Position numbers and translations under genes: made by a program
Notes under the pieces: generated by a model
Database searches by the model: none
What the model was told of the DNA's origin: nothing
The model's input: the letters and a program-made list of their open reading frames with translations, nothing else
Assembly: GCA_021155205.1 (NCBI GenBank)
Contig: JAJNPS010000048.1
Span: forward strand, 13,310 to 77,309
Direction of reading: 5' to 3'
DNA length: 64,000 nucleotides
DNA from: Rhodobacterales bacterium
GTDB lineage: Bacteria; Pseudomonadota; Alphaproteobacteria; Rhodobacterales; Rhodobacteraceae
Shown: positions 57,784 to 64,000 of the stretch, piece after piece
Layout of the letters: the number at the start of each line of letters is the position of its first letter
Numbering within the stretch: position 1 is the first letter of the stretch

Positions 57784-58048
57784 AGAGCGGGATGAGTTTA
57801 GGTAGAACCATAGCCTGAGTTTCTCAGGTAGTTTTCGCATTCTTGCGGGGGGAAGGCGTCCAAGAGTGCACCGATGGTTCGCCAGAGGGTTTCCTTTGTT
57901 CGTTCTGACGCCTTTCGCAGGAGGTGCTTGAGCTTTGCGAACACCTGCTCGATCGGGTTAAGGTCTGGGGAGTAGGCCGGAAGGAAAAGCAGGTGAGCGC
58001 CTGCGGCCCGGATGGCGCTGCGGATGGCGGGGGCCTTGTGGCTGCCGA
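57784..58048 (-). pseudogene. 3' remnant of an IS630-family transposase
   Basis: On the minus strand a frame ending at TAA 57800-57798 reads LGSHKAPAIRSAIRAAG, LLFLPAYSPDLNPIEQVFA and ends NYLRNSGYGST. The SPDLNPIE segment carries the third catalytic acidic residue of the DDE domain. Only the last ~83 residues of ~170 (second ORF) or ~340 remain. The homology stops abruptly at about 58048, where a ParE-like fragment begins on the other strand. CTAGAGCGGG near 57783 resembles an IS630 terminus. Confidence 0.75.
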
Positions 58049-58288
58049 GAGGCGCAGTGGCTGCGCTACTTTGCTGTCATTGCCCGGACCCTGGACCGTA
58101 TCGGTGAAAACCCGGACTGCGGCCAGCAACGTGGGCGCATCGGCGTGGGCGTCAGCTCCCTTTCGGTTGGCAAGCATCTGATCTTCTTGGCATCCTTTGA
58201 AGGCTACGAAGAAGTCGTCATCCTCCGCATTGTTCACCAGAGCCGAAATCTGGCGGGCCTTCGGTTCCTCGACGACCTCGACACTTAG
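58049..58288 (+). pseudogene. parE: truncated RelE/ParE-family toxin
   Basis: The plus-strand frame has no start codon at the junction and reads EAQWLRYFAVIARTLDRIGE, NPDCGQQ, then VGKHLIFLASFEGYEEVVIL, RIVHQSRNL and LRFLDDLDT before TAG. ENPxxG, the GKHLIFL strand and ILRIVH are typical of the C-terminal part of ParE toxins. About 15-20 N-terminal residues are missing, replaced by the transposase remnant. No ParD antitoxin gene is present. The stop codon overlaps that of the convergent oxygenase gene. Confidence 0.6.
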
Positions 58289-58908
58289 GCCCACCCATAG
58301 TTGAAGCTGACCGAGATCCGCTCCCCCTCCGCCATGTTCATCGGCACCTCATGCCGCAGCCAGCTTTCCCACAGCAGAACCTCCCCAACCACGGGCTTCA
58401 CATACACAAACCGCTGCAGCTCCTGCGGGGCGCTTTTCAGGGGCACGGGGGCCAGCATCATCATGGCCAAGCGCGGGTCCTCCAGCTTCAGGGCGCTCGT
58501 CCCCTCCGGCATCGCGACATAGGTCGTGCCCGAGATCACCGAATGCGGGTGGATGTGGCTGGCGTGGGTGCCGCCTTCGGGCAGGATGTTGATCCAGAGG
58601 GAATTGCACTTGAGCTTCTTGTCGCCGAAGTCGAAGCCGAGGTCCTTGCAGAAGGCGGCGACGTGAAGGTTCAGCGCCTTTTCCAGATCGCCGAAAATCG
58701 GCATCCGCCAGGGCAGGTCATCGAGCGACGCATAGGAGGTGTAGCCCGGATAGCCATTCGCCTCGCACCACGCCTGCCCCGCCTCGTCGTCCTCGGCCAC
58801 GGCGTCGCAGGTCCGGTGGAGTTCGGCGAAGTCGACGTTCTTTTTGGCCAGTTCATTCACCTTGGCCCGGTAAAGGCGGGTGACGAACAGGGAAGTGATT
58901 TCCGGCAT
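58285..58908 (-). CDS. TIGR02466-type 2OG-Fe(II) oxygenase family protein
   Basis: This 207-residue protein has the iron-binding pattern of the family: HASHIHPHSVISGTTYVAMP supplies His ligands, and LLWESWLRHEVPMNMAEGERISVSFNYGWA supplies the distal His and the 2-oxoglutarate-binding Arg. The N-terminus begins MPEITSLFVTRLYRAKV at ATG 58908; the frame is open further to 59010, through the ribosomal operon terminator, and is not used. The substrate is unknown; members are hydroxylase-like. It is downstream of the ribosomal operon but separated by that terminator. Confidence 0.82.
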   Translation of the reverse strand: MPEITSLFVTRLYRAKVNELAKKNVDFAELHRTCDAVAEDDEAGQAWCEANGYPGYTSYASLDDLPWRMPIFGDLEKALNLHVAAFCKDLGFDFGDKKLKCNSLWINILPEGGTHASHIHPHSVISGTTYVAMPEGTSALKLEDPRLAMMMLAPVPLKSAPQELQRFVYVKPVVGEVLLWESWLRHEVPMNMAEGERISVSFNYGWA

Positions 58909-58926
58909 GGCCGCGCTCCAGATTTG

Positions 58927-58955
58927 AAAAAGCCCCCGCCGTTTCCAGCGGGGGC
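58927..58955 (-). terminator. terminator of the ribosomal protein operon
   Basis: On the minus strand GCCCCCGC (58955-58948) pairs perfectly with GCGGGGGC (58939-58932) around an 8-nt loop, and TTTTT (58931-58927) follows. It stands between rplP and the oxygenase gene. In many genomes rpmC and rpsQ follow rplP at once; here the operon stops or is interrupted after rplP. Confidence 0.88.
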
Positions 58956-58987
58956 CGTTATCGTTGGTCAGGGGATCACCCCAAACC

Positions 58988-59401
58988 TTACCAATCCTCG
59001 CGCACGACAACCCGCGTCGTGACCGGCAGCTTCATCGCACCAAGGCGAAGGGCCTCGCGGGCGATGATCTCGGACACGCCGTCGATCTCGAACATGATCC
59101 GGCCGGGCTTGACCTTGGCCGCCCAATAGTCGGTCGACCCCTTGCCCTTGCCCATCCGCACTTCGACGGGCTTGGCCGAGACCGGGACATCCGGGAAAAT
59201 CCGGATCCAGACCCGGCCCTGGCGCTTCATGTGGCGGGTGATCGCGCGGCGGGCCGCCTCGATCTGGCGCGCGGTCACACGCTCCGGTTCGGTCGCCTTC
59301 AGGCCAAAGCCGCCAAAGTTCAGCTCAAAGCCGCCCTTGGCCTCGCCGTGGATGCGGCCCTTGTGCATCTTGCGGAACTTGGTCCGTTTCGGTTGCAGCA
59401 T
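58988..59401 (-). CDS. rplP: 50S ribosomal protein L16
   Basis: This 137-residue ribosomal protein starts MLQPKRTKFRKMHKGRIHGE and contains LKATEPERVTARQIEAARRA and RVWIRIFPDVPVSAKPVEVR, followed by MGKGKGSTDYWAA. It binds 23S rRNA near the A site. It follows rpsC by 14 bases. In the usual S10/spc order rpmC comes next, but a terminator stands there instead. Confidence 0.97.
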   Translation of the reverse strand: MLQPKRTKFRKMHKGRIHGEAKGGFELNFGGFGLKATEPERVTARQIEAARRAITRHMKRQGRVWIRIFPDVPVSAKPVEVRMGKGKGSTDYWAAKVKPGRIMFEIDGVSEIIAREALRLGAMKLPVTTRVVVREDW

Positions 59402-59415
59402 TGTGTTCTACTCCC

Positions 59416-60132
59416 TTACGCGCGTTCGCGGTCGCGGCGTGGTGCGCGCGGCCCGGGGGCATCGGCGGCTTCGGCCAGACGGCGATCATGCGCCTGCGGA
59501 TCGTGTTGCAGGATTTCGCCTTTGAAGATCCAGACCTTGACGCCGATGATCCCGTAAGGGGTCGTCGCCTCGGACAGGGCATAGTCGATGTCGGCGCGCA
59601 GCGTATGCAGCGGCACGCGGCCCTCGCGGTACCATTCCGTGCGCGCGATTTCCGCACCACCCAGACGCCCGCCCACGTTCACACGGATGCCCAGGGCCCC
59701 CATGCGCATCGCGTTCTGCACGCCGCGCTTCATGGCACGGCGGAAAGACACCCGGCGTTCCATTTGCTGCGCGATGCTTTCAGCGACCAACTGCGCGTCC
59801 AGTTCCGGCTTGCGGACCTCGACGATATTCAGGTGAAGTTCCGACGCGGTGAACGCATTCAGCTTTTTGCGGAGCGTCTCGATATCCGCCCCCTTTTTGC
59901 CGATGATCACGCCCGGACGTGCGGTGTGGATCGTCACGCGGCATTTCTTGTGCGGACGTTCGATGATGACGCGGCTGATGCCGGCCTGCTTGCATTCCTC
60001 GTGGATGAAGGCGCGCATGCGCAGATCTTCCAGAAGCAGGTTGCCGTAATCCTTGCTGTCGGCGAACCAGCGGCTGTCCCAGGTGCGGTTGACCTGCATG
60101 CGGAACCCGATCGGATTGACCTTCTGACCCAT
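59416..60132 (-). CDS. rpsC: 30S ribosomal protein S3
   Basis: This 238-residue protein starts MGQKVNPIGFRMQVNRTWDS. It contains the KH domain GVIIGKKGADIETLRKKL and a C-terminal domain with RRAMKRGVQNAMRMGALGI and GRLGGAEIARTEWYREGRVP. It helps form the mRNA entry site of the 30S subunit. Its ATG overlaps the rplV stop by one base. Confidence 0.97.
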   Translation of the reverse strand: MGQKVNPIGFRMQVNRTWDSRWFADSKDYGNLLLEDLRMRAFIHEECKQAGISRVIIERPHKKCRVTIHTARPGVIIGKKGADIETLRKKLNAFTASELHLNIVEVRKPELDAQLVAESIAQQMERRVSFRRAMKRGVQNAMRMGALGIRVNVGGRLGGAEIARTEWYREGRVPLHTLRADIDYALSEATTPYGIIGVKVWIFKGEILQHDPQAHDRRLAEAADAPGPRAPRRDRERA

Positions 60133-60512
60133 TATGCAGACTCCCCGACTTGACGCACTGTGATCGTCAACTGGCTGAACGGTTTCATGATCTTGCCAAA
60201 GCGACCACGGGCACGCGGACGGCCCCGCTTCATCACCAGGTTCTTGCCGACAAAGGCATGGGCGACGACAAGGCTGTCAACGTCCAGACCGTGATTGTTT
60301 TCGGCATTGGCGATGGCCGATTGCAGGCATTTCTTGACGTCGCCAGCGATGCGGCGTTTCGAAAATGTCAGGTCGGCCAAGGCCTTGTCGACTTTCTTGC
60401 CGCGGATCAGACCGGCGACAAGGTTCAGTTTCTGTGGGCTGGTGCGCAGCATCTTGGCAATCGCCTGAGCTTCGCCTTCGGCCACGCGGCGCGGATTCTT
60501 CTCGGTTGCCAT
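60132..60512 (-). CDS. rplV: 50S ribosomal protein L22
   Basis: This 126-residue protein carries AKMLRTSPQKLNLVAGLIRG, KRRIAGDVKKCLQSAIANAE and the tunnel-loop and C-terminal region MKRGRPRARGRFGKIMKPFS. It lines the exit tunnel. It lies three bases after rpsS and overlaps rpsC by one base. Confidence 0.97.
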   Translation of the reverse strand: MATEKNPRRVAEGEAQAIAKMLRTSPQKLNLVAGLIRGKKVDKALADLTFSKRRIAGDVKKCLQSAIANAENNHGLDVDSLVVAHAFVGKNLVMKRGRPRARGRFGKIMKPFSQLTITVRQVGESA

Positions 60513-60515
60513 GGC

Positions 60516-60794
60516 TTACTTCCGTTTCGCTTTCTTGTCGGCGGCGTGACCGTAATAGGTCCGCGTCGGCGAGTATTCCCCGAACTTCTGGCCGATCATT
60601 TCCTCGGTCACGTTGACCGGGATGTGTTTCTTGCCATTGTAGACCGCAAAGGTCAGACCGACGAACTGCGGCAGGATGGTGGAACGACGCGACCAGATCT
60701 TGATCACTTCGCTGCGGCCGGATGCGCGGGCGGTCTCTGCCTTTTTCAGCAGATAGCCATCGACGAACGGGCCCTTCCAGATAGAGCGTGCCAT
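60516..60794 (-). CDS. rpsS: 30S ribosomal protein S19
   Basis: This 92-residue protein starts MARSIWKGPFVDGYLLKKAE and contains IKIWSRRSTILPQFVGLTFA and VYNGKKHIPVNVTEEMIGQK with GEYSPTRTYYGHAADKKAKR at the end. It contacts 16S rRNA in the head. It sits three bases after rplB. Confidence 0.97.
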   Translation of the reverse strand: MARSIWKGPFVDGYLLKKAETARASGRSEVIKIWSRRSTILPQFVGLTFAVYNGKKHIPVNVTEEMIGQKFGEYSPTRTYYGHAADKKAKRK

Positions 60795-60797
60795 GGA

Positions 60798-61634
60798 TCA
60801 GCGGCCTTTCTTGAGGTGACGCGACCGGACAATCAGTTTGTCCGATGCTTTGGCCTTGCGGGTCTTGTTGCCCTTGGTTCCCTTGCCCCACGGCGTGACC
60901 GGGTGCCGACCGCCCGAGGTGCGGCCTTCGCCGCCGCCATGCGGGTGGTCAATCGGGTTCATTGCAACACCACGCACCGTCGGGCGAATGCCCTTGTGGC
61001 GCATGCGGCCCGCCTTGCCGAAATTCTGGTTGGAGTTGTCGGGGTTCGACACGGCACCGATGGTGGCCATGCATTCCTGACGGACCATCCGCAGTTCGCC
61101 CGAAGACAGGCGTATTTGCGCGTAAGAACCGTCGCGACCGACGAACTGGGCATAAGTCCCGGCGGCGCGGGCCAGCTGACCGCCCTTGCCGGGCTTCAGT
61201 TCCACGTTGTGTACGATCGTCCCGATCGGCATGCCCGAAAATGGCATCGCGTTGCCCGGCTTCACGTCGGTCTTGGCACCCGCGATGACGCTGTCACCAA
61301 CGGCCAGACGCTGCGGCGCCAGGATATAGGCAAGCTCGCCATCGGCATACTTGACCAGCGCGATGAACGCGGTGCGGTTGGGGTCATATTCGATGCGCTC
61401 GACCACTGCGGCGATGTCGAACTTGGTGCGTTTGAAGTCCACAATGCGGTAAAGACGCTTTGCGCCTCCGCCCTTGTGCCACATCGTGATGCGTCCGGTG
61501 TTGTTACGGCCACCCGTCTTGGTCAAGCCTTCAGTAAGGGCTTTGACGGGACGGCCTTTCCACAGCTCCGAACGGTCGATCAGAACCAGCCCTCGCTGGC
61601 CAGGCGTCGTCGGCTTATACGACTTGAGTGCCAT
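60798..61634 (-). CDS. rplB: 50S ribosomal protein L2
   Basis: This 278-residue protein starts MALKSYKPTTPGQRGLVLID and contains GRNNTGRITMWHKGGGAKRL. The C-terminal peptidyl-transferase-proximal block is GVAMNPIDHPHGGGEGRTSG with the conserved His. Its length and sequence are standard. Unusually, 183 bases with a terminator-like hairpin separate it from rplW upstream. Confidence 0.97.
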   Translation of the reverse strand: MALKSYKPTTPGQRGLVLIDRSELWKGRPVKALTEGLTKTGGRNNTGRITMWHKGGGAKRLYRIVDFKRTKFDIAAVVERIEYDPNRTAFIALVKYADGELAYILAPQRLAVGDSVIAGAKTDVKPGNAMPFSGMPIGTIVHNVELKPGKGGQLARAAGTYAQFVGRDGSYAQIRLSSGELRMVRQECMATIGAVSNPDNSNQNFGKAGRMRHKGIRPTVRGVAMNPIDHPHGGGEGRTSGGRHPVTPWGKGTKGNKTRKAKASDKLIVRSRHLKKGR

Positions 61635-61777
61635 GCTTTCTGTCTTCCGTTTTGGGGGTCCGGCGTTGCGGACCTGAGAATTATAGGGCTCCGAAGATCC
61701 CCGGGTTCAGTCTGTCAGGCGGTCCGGACGCCACGACCGTTCAGCGGTCGCATGGGGTCCGATTTCGCCAAAATCAA

Positions 61778-61798
61778 CGGCCCCGCTTGACGGGGCCG
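61778..61798 (-). terminator. terminator-like hairpin between rplW and rplB
   Basis: CGGCCCCG (61798-61791 on the minus strand) pairs with CGGGGCCG (61785-61778) around a five-base loop, followed by the T-rich GTTGATTTTGG. It lies in a 183-bp gap inside an operon where genes are normally a few bases apart. It may attenuate transcription or act as a ribosomal-protein control site. Confidence 0.6.
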
Positions 61799-61817
61799 CT
61801 GGATTCGCCGGTCTCTA

Positions 61818-62138
61818 TCAGAGGCCGGTCGACACGTCGATGGTGTTTCCCTCTTCAAGGGTCACATAGGCTTTCTTCTTGTCGGAACGCTCACCGGCGC
61901 GGCCACGGAACTTCTTGGCCTTGCCCTTGGTGATCGTCGTGTTCACGGCCTTGACCTTGACTGAAAAGATCGCCTCGACGGCTTCCTTGATCATCGGCTT
62001 GGTCGCATCCATGGCGACATGGAACACCACCGCACCCGCCTCGGACGCCATGGTGGCCTTTTCGGTGATGACCGGCTTCTTGATCAGGTCGTAGTGTTCG
62101 GGCTTTACCGCCGTGGCGATTTTGGGCGCTTTGCTCAT
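61818..62138 (-). CDS. rplW: 50S ribosomal protein L23
   Basis: This 106-residue protein contains HYDLIKKPVITEKATMASEA, VVFHVAMDATKPMIKEAVEA and VKAVNTTITKGKAKKFRGRA. It is the docking site for trigger factor and SRP at the tunnel exit. Its ATG overlaps the rplD stop (ATGA). Confidence 0.97.
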   Translation of the reverse strand: MSKAPKIATAVKPEHYDLIKKPVITEKATMASEAGAVVFHVAMDATKPMIKEAVEAIFSVKVKAVNTTITKGKAKKFRGRAGERSDKKKAYVTLEEGNTIDVSTGL

Positions 62139-62755
62139 TTCAGTCGTGCCTCCAGGGCCTCGACACCTGCCTTGGTGATGACCAGGGTGTCACGCTTCAG
62201 GATGTCATACACATTCGCGCCCATCGTCGGCAGCACATCGACGCCGTCGATGTTGCGGGCGGCCAAGGCGAAGTTCTCGTTGACCTCTGCGCCGTCGATG
62301 ACCAGGACCCGCTTCCAGCCGCGTTCCGACACCATCTTGGCCAGCATAGCGGTCTTGGCATCGGCCATGTTGGCCACGTCCACGATCACCAGCTCACCCG
62401 CCTTGGCCTTGGCCGACAGCGCGTGGCGCAGGCCAAGGGCGCGGAACTTTTTCGGCAGGTCATGCGCGTGGCTGCGCGGGGTCGGACCCTTGACCACACC
62501 ACCGTGGCGGAAGATCGGGGCCTTCTTGGACCCGTGGCGTGCGCCGCCGGTGCCCTTCTGCTTGTAGATCTTCTTGGTGGAGTAAGAAACCTCGGCGCGG
62601 GTCAGCGTCGAATGCGTACCAGCCTGGGCTTTCGCCCGCTGCCAGCGCACCACACGGTGCAGGATGTCGGCGCGCGGCTCAAGACCGAACAGGGCCTCGT
62701 CCAGCTCGATGGACCCGGCCTTGCCGCCGTCCAGCTTGATTACGTCATGTTTCAC
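62135..62755 (-). CDS. rplD: 50S ribosomal protein L4
   Basis: This 206-residue protein contains DILHRVVRWQRAKAQAGTHS, the extended tunnel loop YKQKGTGGARHGSKKAPIFR and GGGVVKGPTPRSH-type residues, then VIDGAEVNENFALAARNIDG. The start is GTG at 62755, overlapping the rplC stop by four bases (GTGA). In E. coli L4 also regulates the S10 operon; whether that applies here is unknown. Confidence 0.96.
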   Translation of the reverse strand: MKHDVIKLDGGKAGSIELDEALFGLEPRADILHRVVRWQRAKAQAGTHSTLTRAEVSYSTKKIYKQKGTGGARHGSKKAPIFRHGGVVKGPTPRSHAHDLPKKFRALGLRHALSAKAKAGELVIVDVANMADAKTAMLAKMVSERGWKRVLVIDGAEVNENFALAARNIDGVDVLPTMGANVYDILKRDTLVITKAGVEALEARLK

Positions 62756-63486
62756 GCTTCACCCCCTTCGACGGCCACTTCGACCGCCGGAGCCGCTGCT
62801 GCAGCGGTCGCCATGCTGCGGATCGCTGCCGGTTTCGGCAGATCTTTCGGAGCCGCCTTCTTGACCGCATCCTTGATCGTGACCCAGCCGCCCTTCGATC
62901 CCGGGACGGCGCCCTTGATCATGATCAGGCCGCGGTCGGCATCCGTGCGCACGACCTGCAGGTTCTGGGTGGTCGAACGGACGGCACCCATGTGACCGGC
63001 CATCTTCTTGCCCTTGAACACCTTGCCGGGGTCCTGGCACTGGCCCGTGGACCCGTGGCTGCGGTGCGACACAGACACACCATGCGACGCCCGAAGGCCG
63101 CCGAAGTTGTGCCGCTTCATCGCACCCTGGAAACCCTTGCCCGAAGATGTCCCTGCGACGTCCACGAACTGGCCTGCCAGATAGTGGTCGGCGGTGATTT
63201 CCGCGCCTATGTCGATCAGGCAATCGGGCGTCACGCGGAACTCCGCGATCTTGCGCTTGGGGGCCACGTTCGCCTTGGCGAAATGGCCGCGCTGTGCGGC
63301 CGTCGTGCGTTTGGCCTTGGCCACACCGGCACCCAGCTGGACGGCAGTATAGCCATCCTTGTCAGCGGTGCGCTGTGCCACGACCTGAAGGCTGTCCAGC
63401 TGCAGGACCGTCACCGGAACCTGTTTGCCGTCTGCCAGGAACAGCCGGGTCATCCCCAGTTTTTTTGCGATTACGCCAGAGCGCAT
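62752..63486 (-). CDS. rplC: 50S ribosomal protein L3
   Basis: This 244-residue protein starts MRSGVIAKKLGMTRLFLADG and contains GKGFQGAMKRHNFGGLRASH, HRSHGSTGQCQDPGKVFKGK and KMAGHMGAVRSTTQNLQVVR. The C-terminus is extended with an Ala/Val/Glu-rich tail (ATAAAAAPAVEVAVEGGEA), common in Rhodobacterales. Three ATGs are possible; I take 63486 because GGGGGG then has normal spacing, whereas the ATG at 63492 is too close to it. Confidence 0.96.
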   Translation of the reverse strand: MRSGVIAKKLGMTRLFLADGKQVPVTVLQLDSLQVVAQRTADKDGYTAVQLGAGVAKAKRTTAAQRGHFAKANVAPKRKIAEFRVTPDCLIDIGAEITADHYLAGQFVDVAGTSSGKGFQGAMKRHNFGGLRASHGVSVSHRSHGSTGQCQDPGKVFKGKKMAGHMGAVRSTTQNLQVVRTDADRGLIMIKGAVPGSKGGWVTIKDAVKKAAPKDLPKPAAIRSMATAAAAAPAVEVAVEGGEA

Positions 63487-63499
63487 GTCCATGCCCCCC

Positions 63500-63808
63500 T
63501 TAAACTTTGATTTCGACGTCGACACCGGCGGCCAGGTCGAGCTTCATCAGCGCGTCCACGGTCTGGGGTGTCGGGTCGACGATGTCGAGAAGACGCTTGT
63601 GCGTGCGGATTTCCCACTGGTCGCGCGACTTCTTGTCGATGTGCGGACCGCGCAGAACGGTGAATTTCTCGATCTTGTTCGGCAGCGGGATCGGGCCGCG
63701 CACTTGCGCACCCGTCCGTTTTGCCGTGTTGACGATTTCCTGCGTGCTGGCATCCAGGACGCGGTAATCAAAGGCTTTCAGCCGGATACGGATCGTTTGA
63801 CTTGCCAT
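63500..63808 (-). CDS. rpsJ: 30S ribosomal protein S10
   Basis: This 102-residue protein starts MASQTIRIRLKAFDYRVLDA and contains VRGPIPLPNKIEKFTVLRGP and HIDKKSRDQWEIRTHKRLLD. It is part of the 30S head and also acts with NusB in antitermination. The frame extends to 63853 through a palindrome but the conserved start is ATG 63808. It is the first ribosomal gene after tuf in the run. Confidence 0.97.
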   Translation of the reverse strand: MASQTIRIRLKAFDYRVLDASTQEIVNTAKRTGAQVRGPIPLPNKIEKFTVLRGPHIDKKSRDQWEIRTHKRLLDIVDPTPQTVDALMKLDLAAGVDVEIKV

Positions 63809-63827
63809 TTTTCTTCGCCTTCGGTTC

Positions 63828-63866
63828 GTAGGATGGGCGACGGATGGGCGCATTCGCCCATCCTAC
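63828..63866. repeat. inverted repeat with a doubled 5' arm between tuf and rpsJ
   Basis: GTAGGATGGGCG (63828-63839) is perfectly complementary to CGCCCATCCTAC (63855-63866). A second GGATGGGCG (63842-63850) is complementary to the inner part of the same 3' arm (63855-63863, CATT loop). Two mutually exclusive hairpins are thus possible. It occupies most of the 66-bp tuf-rpsJ gap. Confidence 0.85.
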
Positions 63867-63874
63867 TGTCCCGA

Positions 63875-64000
63875 TTACTCGATGATTTTGCTGACGACGC
63901 CAGCGCCGACGGTGCGGCCGCCTTCGCGGATGGCAAAGCGCAGCTTTTCTTCCATCGCGATGGGGGCGATCAGCTCGACATTGAACTTCAGGTTGTCGCC
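63875..64000 (-). CDS. tuf: elongation factor Tu (partial, C-terminus only)
   Basis: The 41 visible residues read GDNLKFNVELIAPIAMEEKL, RFAIREGGRTVGAGVVSKII and a final Glu before TAA at 63877-63875. This is the conserved end of EF-Tu domain III. The rest of the gene lies beyond the right edge. EF-Tu upstream of rpsJ is the standard str-S10 arrangement in alphaproteobacteria. Confidence 0.97.
   Translation of the reverse strand, partial: GDNLKFNVELIAPIAMEEKLRFAIREGGRTVGAGVVSKIIE

Noticed and set aside
60150..61790. 546-codon plus-strand frame across ribosomal genes
   Set aside because: Antisense shadow of rplV, rpsS and rplB.

Overview
The window is a GC-rich chromosomal segment of an alphaproteobacterium, most likely a Rhodobacterales (Rhodobacter/Paracoccus-type) species. 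The grounds are the Tad pilus gene order with 60-65 residue Flp pilins, CoA-transferase, DUF1127 and L33 proteins of the usual alphaproteobacterial type, a type A RNase P RNA, and an S10-type ribosomal operon preceded by tuf. No plasmid, phage or CRISPR signature is seen. Both edges cut genes: a CoA-transferase B subunit on the left and tuf on the right.

Layout. 1-1.2 kb: 3-oxoacid CoA-transferase subunits A and B. 1.35-1.57 kb: a decayed tRNA-Leu(UAA)-like half next to an intact tRNA-Leu(UAA). 1.8-2.7 kb: a lytic transglycosylase. 2.7-16.5 kb: a Tad/Flp pilus locus with four Flp pilin genes (three in ~685-bp tandem units, each with a conserved leader and a terminator), cpaB, the cpaC secretin, an OmpA-type lipoprotein, cpaE, cpaF, tadB, tadC, two TPR lipoproteins, the prepilin peptidase and a MoxR-like AAA ATPase. 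No TadE/F/G genes are present. 16.6-23.7 kb: folate salvage, MgtE, guanine deaminase, a flavoprotein, an RraB-like protein, 8-oxoguanine deaminase and a HisN-type phosphatase. 23.7-27.4 kb: XRE and LysR regulators, a DUF1127 protein, a BI-1 membrane protein, a GNAT enzyme and L33.

27.6-31.2 kb: rnpB, an AmpD-type amidase, an excalibur-domain lipoprotein, gatA and gatC, all on the minus strand. 31.4-46.7 kb: a nitrogen and polyamine catabolic region. It carries guanidinobutyrase, an MBL hydrolase and a four-gene PotABCD-like ABC transporter with a divergent TetR regulator, then a second TetR regulator followed by arginine:pyruvate transaminase (AruH-like), 2-ketoarginine decarboxylase (AruI-like), a class III aminotransferase and a PuuA-type glutamine synthetase. 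Together they encode most of an arginine-transaminase route to GABA. A severely deleted CDF cation transporter lies in between.

46.8-48.9 kb: a minus-strand SDR/SGNH hydrolase/CbiX-like operon. 49.0-57.7 kb: a LacI regulator and a carbohydrate ABC transporter (solute-binding protein, two permeases, a small membrane protein, two ATPases) ending in a fused dihydroxyacetone kinase, pointing to import of a polyol or triose whose catabolism passes through dihydroxyacetone. 57.7-58.3 kb: an IS630 transposase tail joined to a truncated ParE-like toxin. 58.3-64 kb: a TIGR02466-type oxygenase, then the ribosomal operon tuf-rpsJ-rplC-rplD-rplW-rplB-rpsS-rplV-rpsC-rplP on the minus strand, ending in a terminator.

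Most of the window is recognisable. The less expected parts are the tandem pilin amplification, the two-part arginine-transaminase locus, the pseudogenes at 40.2 and 58 kb, and several strong palindromes. I did not find a clearly new biological system. All family calls come from reading motifs, without database searches.
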